From assembly GCA_041905525.1 (NCBI GenBank), contig JAYRKY010000004.1:164892-228891 (forward strand): a DNA stretch of 64,000 nucleotides, written 5' to 3'. Both the position numbers and the translations under genes were made by a program. A model generated the notes under the pieces. It was not told the origin of the DNA. It saw only the letters and a program-made list of their open reading frames with translations, and did not search any database. Below are positions 41,515-52,689 of this stretch, in pieces. The DNA is from SHVO01 sp041905525 (lineage in GTDB: Bacteria; Pseudomonadota; Alphaproteobacteria; Rhodospirillales; Rhodospirillaceae). Positions within the stretch are counted from its first letter, which is position 1, and every line of letters starts with the position of its first letter.

Positions 41515-42372
41515 CTAGGCCGGGCCCGTTACAACGGGCACGTTCTGGTCGCTGCCCCAGTCGAGCCAACTTCCGTCATAGATCGCCACATCATCCTTCC
41601 CGAGAAGATGGGCGCCCAGCGCCAAGGTACAGGCCGAGACTCCCGATCCGCACGTCGTCGTCAGAGGGGCATTCAAATCGATACCGGCCGCCACGAAGCG
41701 TTCGCGGATCTCCGCTGGTGATTTCCAAATTTTTGTGTCGCTATCGATCAATTGCAAAAAGGGCAAATTGCGGCTGCCGGGGATGTGCCCGGAACGCAGT
41801 CCCGGACGAGGCTCGGGCTCCGTCCCCTCAAAGCGGCCTTGTCCGCGCGCATCCAAAACCTGGAACGCGGGCGCATCGATGTTGGTCCGCATGGCTTGCT
41901 TCGAAACGACCCGCGGCGTCGCCCGGATCGTGAAATGAGCGGGGGGAAAGGATGAGGAAATCGACGTCATCGGGCGCTCCTCCGCGCTCCATTTGGTGCG
42001 CCCGCCGTTGAGAACCGACACGCGGCGATGCCCAAACGCCCGGAACATGAACCAGACACGCGCCGCCGCGCAGGTTCCGCCCAGATGGTCATAGACAATC
42101 ACGTGATGGTCGTCGCCAATGCCGAGGGCCGCGACTTTGCTCGCGAAAATGCCCGCGCTGGGGAAAGTGTGCTCCTTGGAGCCCCCGGGTTCGGCGACAT
42201 CATTGATGTCGAAAAAAAGAGCGCCGGGGATATGGCTCTCCGTGTACTGTTTGCGGGCAGGTTCCACGCCGCCGGGAACAAAGTAACTGGCGTCCAAGAT
42301 CCGAACCTGAGGGTCTGTCAGATTTTCGGACAGCCACTTGGTGTCCACGAGTGCGGGTGCGATCTCGGTCAT
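41515..42372 (-). CDS. sseA: 3-mercaptopyruvate/thiosulfate sulfurtransferase
   Basis: 285 residues with two rhodanese domains. The C-terminal one carries the active loop CGSGVSAC, the CGSGV(T/S)A form that marks 3-mercaptopyruvate sulfurtransferase; the N-terminal one (VRILDASYFVPGG to VIVYDHLGGTCAAARVWFMF) lacks the loop cysteine, as usual. It transfers sulfur from mercaptopyruvate to acceptors such as cyanide or thioredoxin. The start overlaps the NUDIX gene by 4 bp, so the two are coupled. Confidence 0.92.
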   Translation of the reverse strand: MTEIAPALVDTKWLSENLTDPQVRILDASYFVPGGVEPARKQYTESHIPGALFFDINDVAEPGGSKEHTFPSAGIFASKVAALGIGDDHHVIVYDHLGGTCAAARVWFMFRAFGHRRVSVLNGGRTKWSAEERPMTSISSSFPPAHFTIRATPRVVSKQAMRTNIDAPAFQVLDARGQGRFEGTEPEPRPGLRSGHIPGSRNLPFLQLIDSDTKIWKSPAEIRERFVAAGIDLNAPLTTTCGSGVSACTLALGAHLLGKDDVAIYDGSWLDWGSDQNVPVVTGPA

Positions 42373-42992
42373 GGGTTAGATCCCTTCCATTGCGCGCGTA
42401 TCAGGTCTCGATTCAGGAAAAACCATTGCGCCATGATCAAGGTGGCGGCGTTCGTGAGCTGGCCCCTATCCATCAAGGCCTTCAGCTCATCTTCATCCAC
42501 CACGCGCACACGAATATGCTCATCTTCGCCCGGTACGCCGAAGATACCGCCCGCCCCTTCCGCCGAAATTCGTCCGAGGTAGAGATAAACCGTCTCCGAC
42601 GTCCCACCCGGGCTCGCGAGATAGCGCTGCACGGGCCACAAATCCAGAATGGTCCGTCCGGCTTCCTCCTCGGTTTCGCGGCGGACCACCGTATCCGGAG
42701 ACTCTCCCGATTCGATGATCCCCGCCACGACTTCGAGTTGCCAGGGCTCCATCCCTGCCGCGTAGGCGCCGACGCGAAATTGTTCGCACAGCACGAATTT
42801 TCGAAGGAGGGGGTCGTAGGGAAGAAGGGCCGCGGCATGTCCACGCTCGAAGACCTCGCGCCGCATTACACCGCTCCACCCGCCATCGAACAGACCGTGC
42901 CGCAGCGTGTACGCATCCACACGGAAGTAACCCTGAAAGACAGTGGTCTTTTCGATGATGTCTAAAGCCGAAGGCGGCGCCGGTTCACTCAT
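42369..42992 (-). CDS. nudF: NUDIX ADP-ribose pyrophosphatase
   Basis: 207 residues. The NUDIX box is complete (GIIESGESPDTVVRRETEEE), giving the Glu cluster that binds Mg. FERGHAAALLPYD, then LCEQFRVGAY and the acidic C-terminal region match the NudF/TrgB ADP-ribose pyrophosphatase group, which hydrolyses ADP-ribose to AMP and ribose-5-phosphate. It leads the sseA gene with a 4-bp overlap. Confidence 0.9.
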   Translation of the reverse strand: MSEPAPPSALDIIEKTTVFQGYFRVDAYTLRHGLFDGGWSGVMRREVFERGHAAALLPYDPLLRKFVLCEQFRVGAYAAGMEPWQLEVVAGIIESGESPDTVVRRETEEEAGRTILDLWPVQRYLASPGGTSETVYLYLGRISAEGAGGIFGVPGEDEHIRVRVVDEDELKALMDRGQLTNAATLIMAQWFFLNRDLIRAQWKGSNP

Positions 42993-43015
42993 GATCCTGG
43001 AAATAACAGGTGCGC

Positions 43016-44701
<1,686 letters not shown>

Positions 44702-44904
44702 TCCCTCTAGCGTCCCCCGGCGTCCCTCTCCGTTGGGGCGCCCGCTCACCGCTCACGCGCAACAGTGGCGCGCGCTGCCGGTCGGGTCAATACACCCCGC
44801 GCGGCTGCCTAAATGTTTTCGTGAAGCGTTTAAATATTTGATTTGATGTACGATTCGTAAAATGATGGCGCTGTTCATTTCCCTCACCCCTGAGCCCACA
44901 TCCC

Positions 44905-45927
44905 ATGGCGGCCAAGACCGACCCTATCGATATCTTTTTCGAGATGCCGCTGGATAAGTGGCAGATCTTCGATAGCAAGACGCTCAGCAAGTCGAAGATC
45001 GTGCTTCTACAAGACTTGAAGCCGGTGGTGGATATGTTCAACGCCGATGGTGTGGGGATCGGGGTCCGCACCGCGTCGGACGTTATCCGCGAGGTCAGCC
45101 TCAGCAACCATGACCAGCAGCGTCTGCTTGCCCTGATGAGCGCACGCAGCTTCGACGTTTATTCGGTCCGCGCGGCGCTCACGGATTATCTCACGGACGA
45201 AGAACTGGAGCAGATCAAGCTTCCGCCCAAGGAGCAGGAGCGTCTCCAGGGCTATATGAACAACTATTCGCGCGGCCTCCTGAAGGTGATTCTTGAGGGG
45301 ACCGACGTCAAAGTCACCGGCCGCTCGTCGCTCTCAAGTATCCTCGAGGGCGCCAATCGCGGCGCCGTGCTCAAAAATTTGATCGATATTGCCGCCAGAC
45401 TTCGTATCGAGCCCAGCGAGATCGTTGTCTATATTTCAAAGCTCAGCGAGATCATCCTGGCGATTTCATATTATCAACGCGTCTATGACGGGCTCTTGGC
45501 GGACTTGCGAGAACTCTTGGGTGACGTCAAGAAGCTTCACGAGCAGGACACGCTGATGATCCGCTTTCCGGGAATGAAGGAAGAGACACAGGAGGCACTA
45601 AACGCCGGGCGGCAGACGATTCTTACGCTCAACGGCTACTTCGATCAATTTCACAAGGTCGAGAAGCTATTCGATGAAATAACGCCGGAAAAATTCAAGA
45701 ACATGCGCGAGAGCGTGGAAATTCATTATCGCGCGATTGGGATGATCGTCTGCTTCTGGCAGATCAAAATAAATGAATGGCGCCGGCGTTTCTGGGACGC
45801 CAAGGGTCGCCGACGCGATTCCACATGGGAGCAGCGCTACAATTTCTTCAAGGATACCGTGTATCACAATCTCTACACGATCGAAGACAACGTCGAGCTG
45901 ATCAAGAACGCGAAGCTCGACCTCTAG
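44905..45927 (+). CDS. hypothetical helical protein
   Basis: 340 residues, soluble, mostly helical and charged, no signal or membrane helix. Visible blocks are IDIFFEMPLDKWQIFDSKTL, SLSNHDQQRLLALMSARSFD, LLKVILEGTDVKVTG, and a long C-terminal helical half ending in TIEDNVELIKNAK. It keeps normal GC-rich codon use and begins after a clear intergenic gap. I do not recognise a family. It lies before the stress-promoter PRC-barrel gene but that promoter is downstream of its end. Confidence 0.75.
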   Translation: MAAKTDPIDIFFEMPLDKWQIFDSKTLSKSKIVLLQDLKPVVDMFNADGVGIGVRTASDVIREVSLSNHDQQRLLALMSARSFDVYSVRAALTDYLTDEELEQIKLPPKEQERLQGYMNNYSRGLLKVILEGTDVKVTGRSSLSSILEGANRGAVLKNLIDIAARLRIEPSEIVVYISKLSEIILAISYYQRVYDGLLADLRELLGDVKKLHEQDTLMIRFPGMKEETQEALNAGRQTILTLNGYFDQFHKVEKLFDEITPEKFKNMRESVEIHYRAIGMIVCFWQIKINEWRRRFWDAKGRRRDSTWEQRYNFFKDTVYHNLYTIEDNVELIKNAKLDL

Positions 45928-45957
45928 GCGCAGCGACGTCCCGCCAAGTACGCGATT

Positions 45958-45982
45958 GGAACAACCCAAACAGCTCCTCGTT
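45958..45982 (+). promoter_or_regulatory. EcfG-type promoter GGAAC-N16-CGTT
   Basis: GGAAC at 45958-45962 and CGTT at 45979-45982 are 16 bp apart, matching the alphaproteobacterial general-stress sigma factor EcfG consensus. It lies 60 bp upstream of the PRC-barrel gene. Confidence 0.75.
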
Positions 45983-46043
45983 CTCAACTCGCCGCGCCGA
46001 AGATGTTCGGTCGCGGTCTTAAAAAGAATGTAGGAGATTGAAG

Positions 46044-46478
46044 ATGATCAAGACCACATTTGCGGCGCTCAGCGTAGCGGCGTTGTTGAGCGCCATGCCC
46101 GCGCTTGCGGCCGGCACGACGTCTTCGGGAGCGAGCACGACCGCCGGAGCGGCAACCACCGCGTCCACATCGATGGGTCGCGCTGAGGCCGGCAAACTCA
46201 TCGGTCAGTCTGTCGAGACCCCGACGGGCGAGCGCATCGGGGAAGTCGAAGCCGTCAATATCGGTGCGGATGGAAAAGTCACCAACGTTATCGTCGGCGT
46301 CGGGGGCTTCCTCGGGGTCGGTGAACGCGACGTTGCGCTGGGCTGGAAGGATCTGCAGATCACTGATAACGGCAAAAAGGTCGTGGCCAACACGACGAAA
46401 GCCCGCCTCGAAGGCATGGCGCCGTACAAGTATTCCGACGCCAAGCATCGCGGCACGGTCTTTGAAGGCTCGCGCTAA
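46044..46478 (+). CDS. secreted PRC-barrel protein
   Basis: 144 residues. A Sec signal ends in PALAAG, followed by a Ser/Thr/Ala linker. Residues about 55-125 are a PRC-barrel domain (AEAGKLIGQSVETPTGERIG, NVIVGVGGFLGVGERDVAL). Such periplasmic proteins are common general-stress genes, and the EcfG-type promoter upstream fits that. AGGAG lies 7 bases before the ATG at 46044. Confidence 0.92.
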   Translation: MIKTTFAALSVAALLSAMPALAAGTTSSGASTTAGAATTASTSMGRAEAGKLIGQSVETPTGERIGEVEAVNIGADGKVTNVIVGVGGFLGVGERDVALGWKDLQITDNGKKVVANTTKARLEGMAPYKYSDAKHRGTVFEGSR

Positions 46479-46500
46479 ACCACGACCTGAGCTGTCGTTT

Positions 46501-46842
46501 CTACAGGATATCGAGTACTCGCTCGGGCGGCCGGCCCAAGGCCGCTCGAGCGCCGTTCACGACGATGGGCCTCTCGATGATGACAGGGTGCTTCTGCATC
46601 GCCGCGATGATTTCATCTTCAGTCAAACGCTGCGGGTCGACGCCCGCCTCCGCGGCTTCTTTTTTTCGCACGAGGTCGCGAGCCGCCAACCCAAGAGCTT
46701 TGAGGATTTTCTTCAGCTCCGCACCGGTCGGCGGCGAAGTGAGGTATTCGACCACACGCGGAGTCACGCCGTTCGCCTGAAGGAGCGCTAAGGTTTCGCG
46801 GGATTTGGAACAGCGGGGGTTGTGGTAGATCGTGACGGCCAT
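46501..46842 (-). CDS. arsC: arsenate reductase (ArsC, glutaredoxin type)
   Basis: 113 residues. The catalytic Cys in IYHNPRCSKSRE and the downstream arginines in PVIIERPIVVNG are intact, as in glutaredoxin-coupled ArsC. It reduces arsenate to arsenite, or in the YfgD-type branch may have another role. No ars operon adjoins it. The ATG at 46842 has GGGAG 6 bases upstream; the frame is open for 35 more codons. Confidence 0.92.
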   Translation of the reverse strand: MAVTIYHNPRCSKSRETLALLQANGVTPRVVEYLTSPPTGAELKKILKALGLAARDLVRKKEAAEAGVDPQRLTEDEIIAAMQKHPVIIERPIVVNGARAALGRPPERVLDIL

Positions 46843-46903
46843 AGCAGTCTCCCTCTCGGATAACCGCAGACTGTCCGCCCGACCGGCCCAAGACAAGAAG
46901 AAA

Positions 46904-46937
46904 CCCCGAGCCGGGCCTTTCTGGCCCGCACTCGGGG
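46904..46937 (-). terminator. terminator of the 46986 gene
   Basis: On the minus strand CCCCGAG and CTCGGGG (with an inner GGGCC/GGCCC stem) form a hairpin followed by TTTCTTCTT. It separates the 46986 gene from arsC. Confidence 0.75.
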
Positions 46938-46985
46938 CGGTGGTCACCTCGTGGAACTCTGGCGACAGACGACTGTCGCGGTGAC

Positions 46986-47402
46986 TTATTCTTTCACGAC
47001 GCCACGGACCTCAACGAGCTGCGACGCGATCGCTTCGTTGAGTTCATTATGGGCGGCTTCCAACTCTTGAATCTTGACGCGGTAGTTGCGCAGCTGTTCG
47101 AGTTCGGAGTCCGTGATGGGCTGGCGGTTGGAGGCGATCGCAAGGGTCGTTCCGATGTACTTTGCCTTCAGCTCGGCAACGAGCTTGGCAAGATCGATCA
47201 TCTCCCGAGGATCGATTACTTCAACGTGGCGCTTGAGAGAGCGACGCATCTCATCCTCGATGATGTGGGCGATGTGACGCGTGAACTGGCTGGCGGTCAG
47301 CGCCGCCGGCGTTGCACGCATTTTGTCGCTGTGGGCAGGCGTCGCTTCTGATCTGGTATCGCTTTGACGCCGGCGGACAGCAATGAAGTCAATGACGGAC
47401 AT
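46986..47402 (-). CDS. hypothetical helical protein
   Basis: 138 residues, helical and charged, no signal. Core blocks are FTRHIAHIIEDEMRRSLKRH, DLAKLVAELKAKYIG and YRVKIQELEAAHNELNEAI, probably a coiled-coil. GAAGAG lies 5 bases before the ATG at 47402. Its terminator lies downstream. The 279 bp upstream (47403-47681) is AT-rich with no gene. Not recognised. Confidence 0.7.
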   Translation of the reverse strand: MSVIDFIAVRRRQSDTRSEATPAHSDKMRATPAALTASQFTRHIAHIIEDEMRRSLKRHVEVIDPREMIDLAKLVAELKAKYIGTTLAIASNRQPITDSELEQLRNYRVKIQELEAAHNELNEAIASQLVEVRGVVKE

Positions 47403-47681
47403 AAGTACTCTTCCCCATAGCCTCGGATAGCCGCGCACGCCGCGGCTTCACGCCTCCTTTTCAGCAATTAGCGTGCCAACGGCCGCGCCTTAATATTAGT
47501 GTTTATAATCAGAGACTTATTATATATTTTAAGACGGCGTTCACGGGGGTTAATGCGACAAACCGAACGAACGTGCCGTGTTGGCGCGAGCACTAGGAAA
47601 GGTCTGCCGAGCGCGCGGGCCGCGCGAGCGGGCGTTGCGGTGCAACGACGCTACCGCTAACGTTTAAGAAACGCGGCCGTC

Positions 47682-49457
47682 ATGGCTGAACAGAGTGGGG
47701 ATCAAATGTCAGAGGTAGCGGCGCGCGGCGGACGGCTTTTCATCCGCAAATCGGTCGACCAGGTGCAGCGCGAGGCTGCCAACCACCACCTCAAACGAAC
47801 GCTCGGCGCATTCCATCTGGTCTTACTCGGCATCGGCTGCACCATCGGCGCCGGGATTTACGTGATGACCGGGAACGCTGCGGCAAACTTTGCCGGACCG
47901 GGCGTTATGCTCTCGTTCATCATCGCAGGCACAGCCTGCGGCTTCGCGGCGCTCTGCTACGCGGAGTTGGCGTCGACGATGCCGGTCGCAGGGTCCGCCT
48001 ATACCTACTCTTATGCCACCATGGGCGAAATCTTCGCCTGGATTATGGGCTGGCTTCTTGTGTTGGAATATGGAGTCGCCGCCGCCACCGTGGCGGTAGG
48101 CTGGTCCGGGTACGTGACCAGCTTCCTGAAGGACTTCGGGATTGTGATTCCGCCGCAGTTCACCAGTTCCATGGTCCAGTCCATGGCGGGATCGGCAGGG
48201 CACCTGACCTTCAATGTCACCGGCAATATCAATCTGCTGGCCACCACGGCGATTCTTGCAGTCACGGCCCTTCTTGTGATCGGCGTCTCTGAGTCCGCCA
48301 ACGTCAATAACGTAATTGTCTTTATTAAAGTCGGCGTGCTCGTGGCTTTTATCGCCCTAGGCATCAGCTTTGTGAATGCCGGCAATTGGTCGCCCTTTAT
48401 TCCGGCCAACGAAGGCGGCTTTACGTACGGACTTCAAGGGGTTTTCCGCGCGGCGTCGGTTATTTTCTTCGCTTACGTAGGATTTGAAGCCGTCTCAACA
48501 GCGGCCGCCGAAGCGCGCAATCCGCAACGGGACGTGCCGATCGGCATCCTTGGGTCTCTTGTCGTGTGTACGGCCATTTACATCATCGTCGCCGCCGTAC
48601 TAACCGGCGTGGTTTCCTACAAGGAGCTCGGTGTGCCTGAGCCCATCGCCTTGGCGGTGGACCGTATGGGAATGCCCGCCTTCTCGTTCGCCATCAAGGT
48701 GGGCGCGATTGCGGGTCTGTCGTCGGTTATGCTGATCCTGACTTATGGTCAGTCGCGCGTGTTTTTCGCAATGGCGCGCGACGGTCTGCTCCCGCGTGCC
48801 TTCTGCAAAGTGCACCCAAAGTTCCGCACGCCCTATCTCGGCACGATGATCCTCGGCGTCCTGATCGCGATCGCCGCCTCCCTGTTGCCAATCACCATCC
48901 TTGGCGATCTGGTCAGCCTCGGGACGGCGACGGCCTTCGGCATCGTCTGCCTGGCGGTGATGTCACTCCGTACCAGCCGCCCGGATCTTCCGCGGCCGTT
49001 CCGCGTTCCCTTTGGCGGCGGCTTTGTTTCGAAGCCTACCATGGTCGCTCTGGCGGTGCTGACCGGTTTTGTCGCGCTCGCTATTTTCCGCTATCTCATG
49101 CAATCGAAGTGGACCGACTATGGCGCTATCGTCCTGCTCGCGGTTGCCGCAGTTTGGCTAGCTGCCGTTTGGAGCAAGCGGCACGAAAAGGTGTGGATGG
49201 GCGTCGCTCCGGTGCTGGGCATCCTCTTTGCCCTGATCATGATCACGCCGCTGCTGGAAGACATCGTCACCAAGGCGATGAACGACGATAAAATCCCTGC
49301 CTATATCCTTGGAAGCTACCTTGTCATCGGCGTGCTGCTGTACATGTTCTACGGCTATAGGCATTCGCGCCTCGCTCAAGGTCTCGATAGTGTGGACGAT
49401 TCCCCGTTGCCGGGCCCGAATGAGGCACTCGCGCATGGGCTCGACGAGCGCCGTTGA
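47682..49457 (+). CDS. APC-family amino acid permease
   Basis: 591 residues with about 12-14 membrane helices. LGIGCTIGAGIYVMTGNAAA is the first-helix substrate site of the cationic amino acid transporter branch, with CYAELASTMPVAGSAYTYSY and FFAYVGFEAVSTAAAEARNPQ as further family marks. It probably imports amino acids by proton symport. Start ATG 47682 or 47706 (GGGG ahead of the latter) cannot be separated. Its end overlaps the flavin-reductase start by 4 bp. Confidence 0.92.
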   Translation: MAEQSGDQMSEVAARGGRLFIRKSVDQVQREAANHHLKRTLGAFHLVLLGIGCTIGAGIYVMTGNAAANFAGPGVMLSFIIAGTACGFAALCYAELASTMPVAGSAYTYSYATMGEIFAWIMGWLLVLEYGVAAATVAVGWSGYVTSFLKDFGIVIPPQFTSSMVQSMAGSAGHLTFNVTGNINLLATTAILAVTALLVIGVSESANVNNVIVFIKVGVLVAFIALGISFVNAGNWSPFIPANEGGFTYGLQGVFRAASVIFFAYVGFEAVSTAAAEARNPQRDVPIGILGSLVVCTAIYIIVAAVLTGVVSYKELGVPEPIALAVDRMGMPAFSFAIKVGAIAGLSSVMLILTYGQSRVFFAMARDGLLPRAFCKVHPKFRTPYLGTMILGVLIAIAASLLPITILGDLVSLGTATAFGIVCLAVMSLRTSRPDLPRPFRVPFGGGFVSKPTMVALAVLTGFVALAIFRYLMQSKWTDYGAIVLLAVAAVWLAAVWSKRHEKVWMGVAPVLGILFALIMITPLLEDIVTKAMNDDKIPAYILGSYLVIGVLLYMFYGYRHSRLAQGLDSVDDSPLPGPNEALAHGLDERR

Positions 49458-49987
49458 ACCTTTCCGCCTCTTCGCTGACGATCGAAGGTCATGCCGGTCT
49501 GGACCCGCGCAATAGCGCGGAGTCCTACCGGAGTTTTCGCAGTGCGTTGGGTCAGTTCGCCACGGGTGTAACCGTGATGACGGCCTATTCGCCGAGCGAC
49601 GAGCGATTTGGAATCACGGTGACATCGTTCAACTCCCTCTCGCTCGACCCGCCTTTGATCCTCTGGAGCCTGGGCCGCGACGGCGGCAGCTTTACCTGCT
49701 TTCAGGTCGGCACGCCGTTCGCCGTGAATGTCCTTTCCAGCGCCCAAAAGGAGATCGCAGAGCGCTTTGCGCGCGTCGGAATTCCGAAGTTCGAAGGCGT
49801 CGCGACGGAAGAGGGGCTCGATGCAATTCCGCTGATTTCAGGTGCCGCCGCGTATTTCGAATGTTTGGTAGAAGCCCGGCATCCCGGCGGCGACCACGAC
49901 ATTATCGTCGGCCGCGTGCGGCGCATGTTCAATATCGGAAAGCAGCCGCTTCTGTTTCACAACGGGGTCTTGCGGCCCCTCGCGTGA
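49454..49987 (+). CDS. flavin reductase family protein
   Basis: 177 residues. SYRSFRSALGQFATGVTVMT, SFNSLSLDPPLILWSL and PFAVNVLSSAQ are the FMN-binding split-barrel pattern of flavin reductases, which supply reduced flavin to monooxygenases. TTG at 49454 overlaps the permease stop, coupling the two. No partner monooxygenase is adjacent. Confidence 0.88.
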   Translation: MNLSASSLTIEGHAGLDPRNSAESYRSFRSALGQFATGVTVMTAYSPSDERFGITVTSFNSLSLDPPLILWSLGRDGGSFTCFQVGTPFAVNVLSSAQKEIAERFARVGIPKFEGVATEEGLDAIPLISGAAAYFECLVEARHPGGDHDIIVGRVRRMFNIGKQPLLFHNGVLRPLA

Positions 49988-51802
49988 TCAATGGGGCTTG
50001 GATTTGCGGCGCGCGGCCAAAGTCTTCACGATCAAGGCGCCTAGGCCCGAGGGTGAGAGATCGCGCTCGTGCGTGTTCGTGAGCACATCCAGCTGAAGGC
50101 CCGCGCGGATTACGCGGTCGTCGTCTACTTCGCGCGCAACAATCTCCGCCGTGCCCAGATGCAAATGATCGCCGACATCCGGCTTGCCTTCAAAACGTAG
50201 TGAGAAGAGATCTGCGATGCTGAGGTCCGCGATTTCAGGGTCGATCGACAAGCCATAGAACGACGCGACATCCTTCAACTTCACATCGCCTGTAAAGGCA
50301 AATTCGCCAAAGAAGGGTTCGTTCGCCGACAGCAACTCCGCGTGCGCGGTGAAAAGCTGATCGAGGCGGCCGACCCGATCAGGCGGAGCAAGAAAGTAAG
50401 CATAATCGTTGGCGCGCAGGGGGCCGGCGTCACGGGCCATCACGATGTTCTGGTTCCGGATCACAAAAGCGGTCCTGGCCCACTTCGGGACGACAGCGCC
50501 GTTCATGACTGCGCTTTGGGCGGACACCGGATAGCCCACCATCTCCAACGCCAATTGCCCGGGAAGGTCCAGCTCTGAACGATGGACCGAAGCCACGGTT
50601 CGCGGAAGGGCTAGCCCGAGCTTTCTCGCCGTCCAGGTCAAAGTCCAGCCCTGCGAAAGCAGCGAAATAAAGACGATGACGAAGGCGACGTTGAAGTAGA
50701 GGTCGGCGTGCTCGATCCCTGAAAGGGTCGGTATGGCGGCAAGAAAGATGCTGACGGCGCCGCGCAGCCCGACCCAAGACGCGAAGATCTTCTCCCGCAC
50801 CGAGAACTTCGCGCCGGCAAGACAAATCCAAACGGCGATCGGCCGAGCGACGAATAGAAGAACCAAGGCGACAAGGGCGGCGGGCAGCGCGTAAGTCAGC
50901 AGCTTTGTCGGCGTGATCAGCAACCCGAGAACGAGGAACATCACGATTTGACTAAGCCATGTCGCGGCGTCGTTCACTGTTACGATGCTGGCCGAGGCCC
51001 GAAGAGGGCGATTTCCCAGCACAAGCCCGGCGAGATAAACGGCAAGGAATCCGCTGCCTGACAAGACGGAGGTCAGGGCGTAGATCAAGATGGCGGCAGC
51101 GATGACGAGAAGGGGGTGGAGTCCTCCCGGAAGATTGATCCGGTTCAGGGCGATGGACGCGGCGAGCCCGCCGATCAACCCCATTGCGCCGCCGATCAGC
51201 GCGTGGCTGATCAACGTTCCGATCAGGGTCATCGGAGCAATGTCCATGCCTTGCTGCTGTAGCCCTATGACCTGCACAAGCACGATGGTGAGAAAAACAG
51301 CCACGGGATCGTTGGTGGCGGACTCCATCTCGATTGTCGCCCCGATCCGCTGACGGATCTGCAGCCCCCCGGCGTGGATCAGGAAAAAGACGGCCGCGGC
51401 GTCGGTTGAAGCAATGACGGTTCCGAGCAGCAGGCCGTGGACCAGCGGAATATTCAGGACTTCCGCGGCGACAACCCCCGTGATCGCCGCCGTGATGACG
51501 ACGCCCACCGTGGCGAGCAGCAGGGCTGGTCGCACGGCACCCTTCAGGTGGCTGATCTTCGTCCGCAGCCCGCCGTCGAAAAGGATGACCGCGAGCGAGA
51601 GGGAGCCGATGATGTACGTCAGCTGATAGTCGCTAAACGAAACACCCCCAGGACCGTCCTCGCCGGCCAGCATGCCGATGACCAGGAAGACGAGCAGCAA
51701 TGGCGCCCCAAAGCGCTGCGCCACAAGGCTCGACAGGATGCCGAGAAGGACGAGCACCGACCCGAAGAGCAAAAGCGTATTTGCGGTGTCGATGCTGTCC
51801 AT
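49988..51802 (-). CDS. nhaP2: K+/H+ antiporter (NhaP2/CvrA type)
   Basis: 604 residues. About 12 membrane helices make a CPA1 exchanger: FGAPLLLVFLVIGMLAGEDG, ILFDGGLRTKISHLKGAVRP, the TDAAAVFFLIHAG and ESATNDPVAVFLT motifs with the ion-binding aspartates. The C-terminal 200 residues are cytosolic and hold a TrkA_C/RCK-like regulatory part (EFAFTGDVKLKDVASFYGL). It expels K+ for protons. Convergent with the flavin reductase gene, whose stop abuts it. Confidence 0.92.
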   Translation of the reverse strand: MDSIDTANTLLLFGSVLVLLGILSSLVAQRFGAPLLLVFLVIGMLAGEDGPGGVSFSDYQLTYIIGSLSLAVILFDGGLRTKISHLKGAVRPALLLATVGVVITAAITGVVAAEVLNIPLVHGLLLGTVIASTDAAAVFFLIHAGGLQIRQRIGATIEMESATNDPVAVFLTIVLVQVIGLQQQGMDIAPMTLIGTLISHALIGGAMGLIGGLAASIALNRINLPGGLHPLLVIAAAILIYALTSVLSGSGFLAVYLAGLVLGNRPLRASASIVTVNDAATWLSQIVMFLVLGLLITPTKLLTYALPAALVALVLLFVARPIAVWICLAGAKFSVREKIFASWVGLRGAVSIFLAAIPTLSGIEHADLYFNVAFVIVFISLLSQGWTLTWTARKLGLALPRTVASVHRSELDLPGQLALEMVGYPVSAQSAVMNGAVVPKWARTAFVIRNQNIVMARDAGPLRANDYAYFLAPPDRVGRLDQLFTAHAELLSANEPFFGEFAFTGDVKLKDVASFYGLSIDPEIADLSIADLFSLRFEGKPDVGDHLHLGTAEIVAREVDDDRVIRAGLQLDVLTNTHERDLSPSGLGALIVKTLAARRKSKPH

Positions 51803-51828
51803 AACAGATAAGGGTCCCTGGGAGCGCC

Positions 51829-52530
51829 CTAGGCGAGGGCGCTACGGAAAAGGTCGACGCTGCGGCCGTGCGCCAGGGCGCACGCCTCCGCGTTAAAGTG
51901 GCGCGGATCGTTCGCCCGGCAAAACGCGTGAGGCATCCCCGGATAGACATGAAGGGAAATGTTGGACTTGTCGCGCACCGCGGCCCTTATCGCATCAATC
52001 GCGTCCTGCGGAATGTAGGAATCACTCCCGGCGAGGTGCAAGATCGTGGGCGCCTTGATCTTCGCTACCTCGTCGAGCTTCGTATTGATCCCGCCGCCGT
52101 AGTAGCTCGCGCTGGCGTCGGTGTCGGTCCGCGTCGCCGTCAAATAGGAGAGGAGTCCGCCGAGGCAAAAGCCGAGGTCACCTACCTTTCCCGTGCACCC
52201 CGGGAGACGGCGCAACGTGTCGATGGTGGCCTGGATATCCTCGACGCCTTTGTCGACATCGAATTTCTGATAGTAACCGAAGCCCTCCTGAAGCTGGGCG
52301 TCCACGGTTGGATCAAGCTGCACACCCGGCTTCATGCGCCAAAATATGTCGGGGGCCAGCGCCATAAATCCTTGCGCCGCGTACCAATCCGCTACGGACC
52401 TCACCCACGGGTTCACCCCGAAAATCTCCTGAATGACCACGATAGCAGGGCCTTTGCCCGACGGGGGTGCCGCCAAATAGCCCGTAAAAGAGCCGTCCTT
52501 GCCGTTGATCGTGATGTCCTTGCCGGTCAT
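51829..52530 (-). CDS. dienelactone hydrolase family protein
   Basis: 233 residues. The nucleophile motif GFCLGG (Cys), Asp and the His in YPGMPHAFCR form the Cys-Asp-His triad of dienelactone hydrolases. It cleaves dienelactones or related small esters; substrate not shown by context. GGAGG lies 5 bases before the ATG at 52530. No signal peptide, so cytosolic. Confidence 0.9.
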   Translation of the reverse strand: MTGKDITINGKDGSFTGYLAAPPSGKGPAIVVIQEIFGVNPWVRSVADWYAAQGFMALAPDIFWRMKPGVQLDPTVDAQLQEGFGYYQKFDVDKGVEDIQATIDTLRRLPGCTGKVGDLGFCLGGLLSYLTATRTDTDASASYYGGGINTKLDEVAKIKAPTILHLAGSDSYIPQDAIDAIRAAVRDKSNISLHVYPGMPHAFCRANDPRHFNAEACALAHGRSVDLFRSALA

Positions 52531-52689
52531 GAGGTCCTCCATATACGCAGCGCACGCGTCAACTGTCTTAGGTAGATTCGGCGGGCCACGCTAGGAAAAG
52601 CGGGCTCTAGAGGTGCCGGCCTCGCAAGACAATCGGCGGGAAATATTCTAGTGTTCGGCCACTCGAAGCAGATCCGGGTCGCCTTTCGC

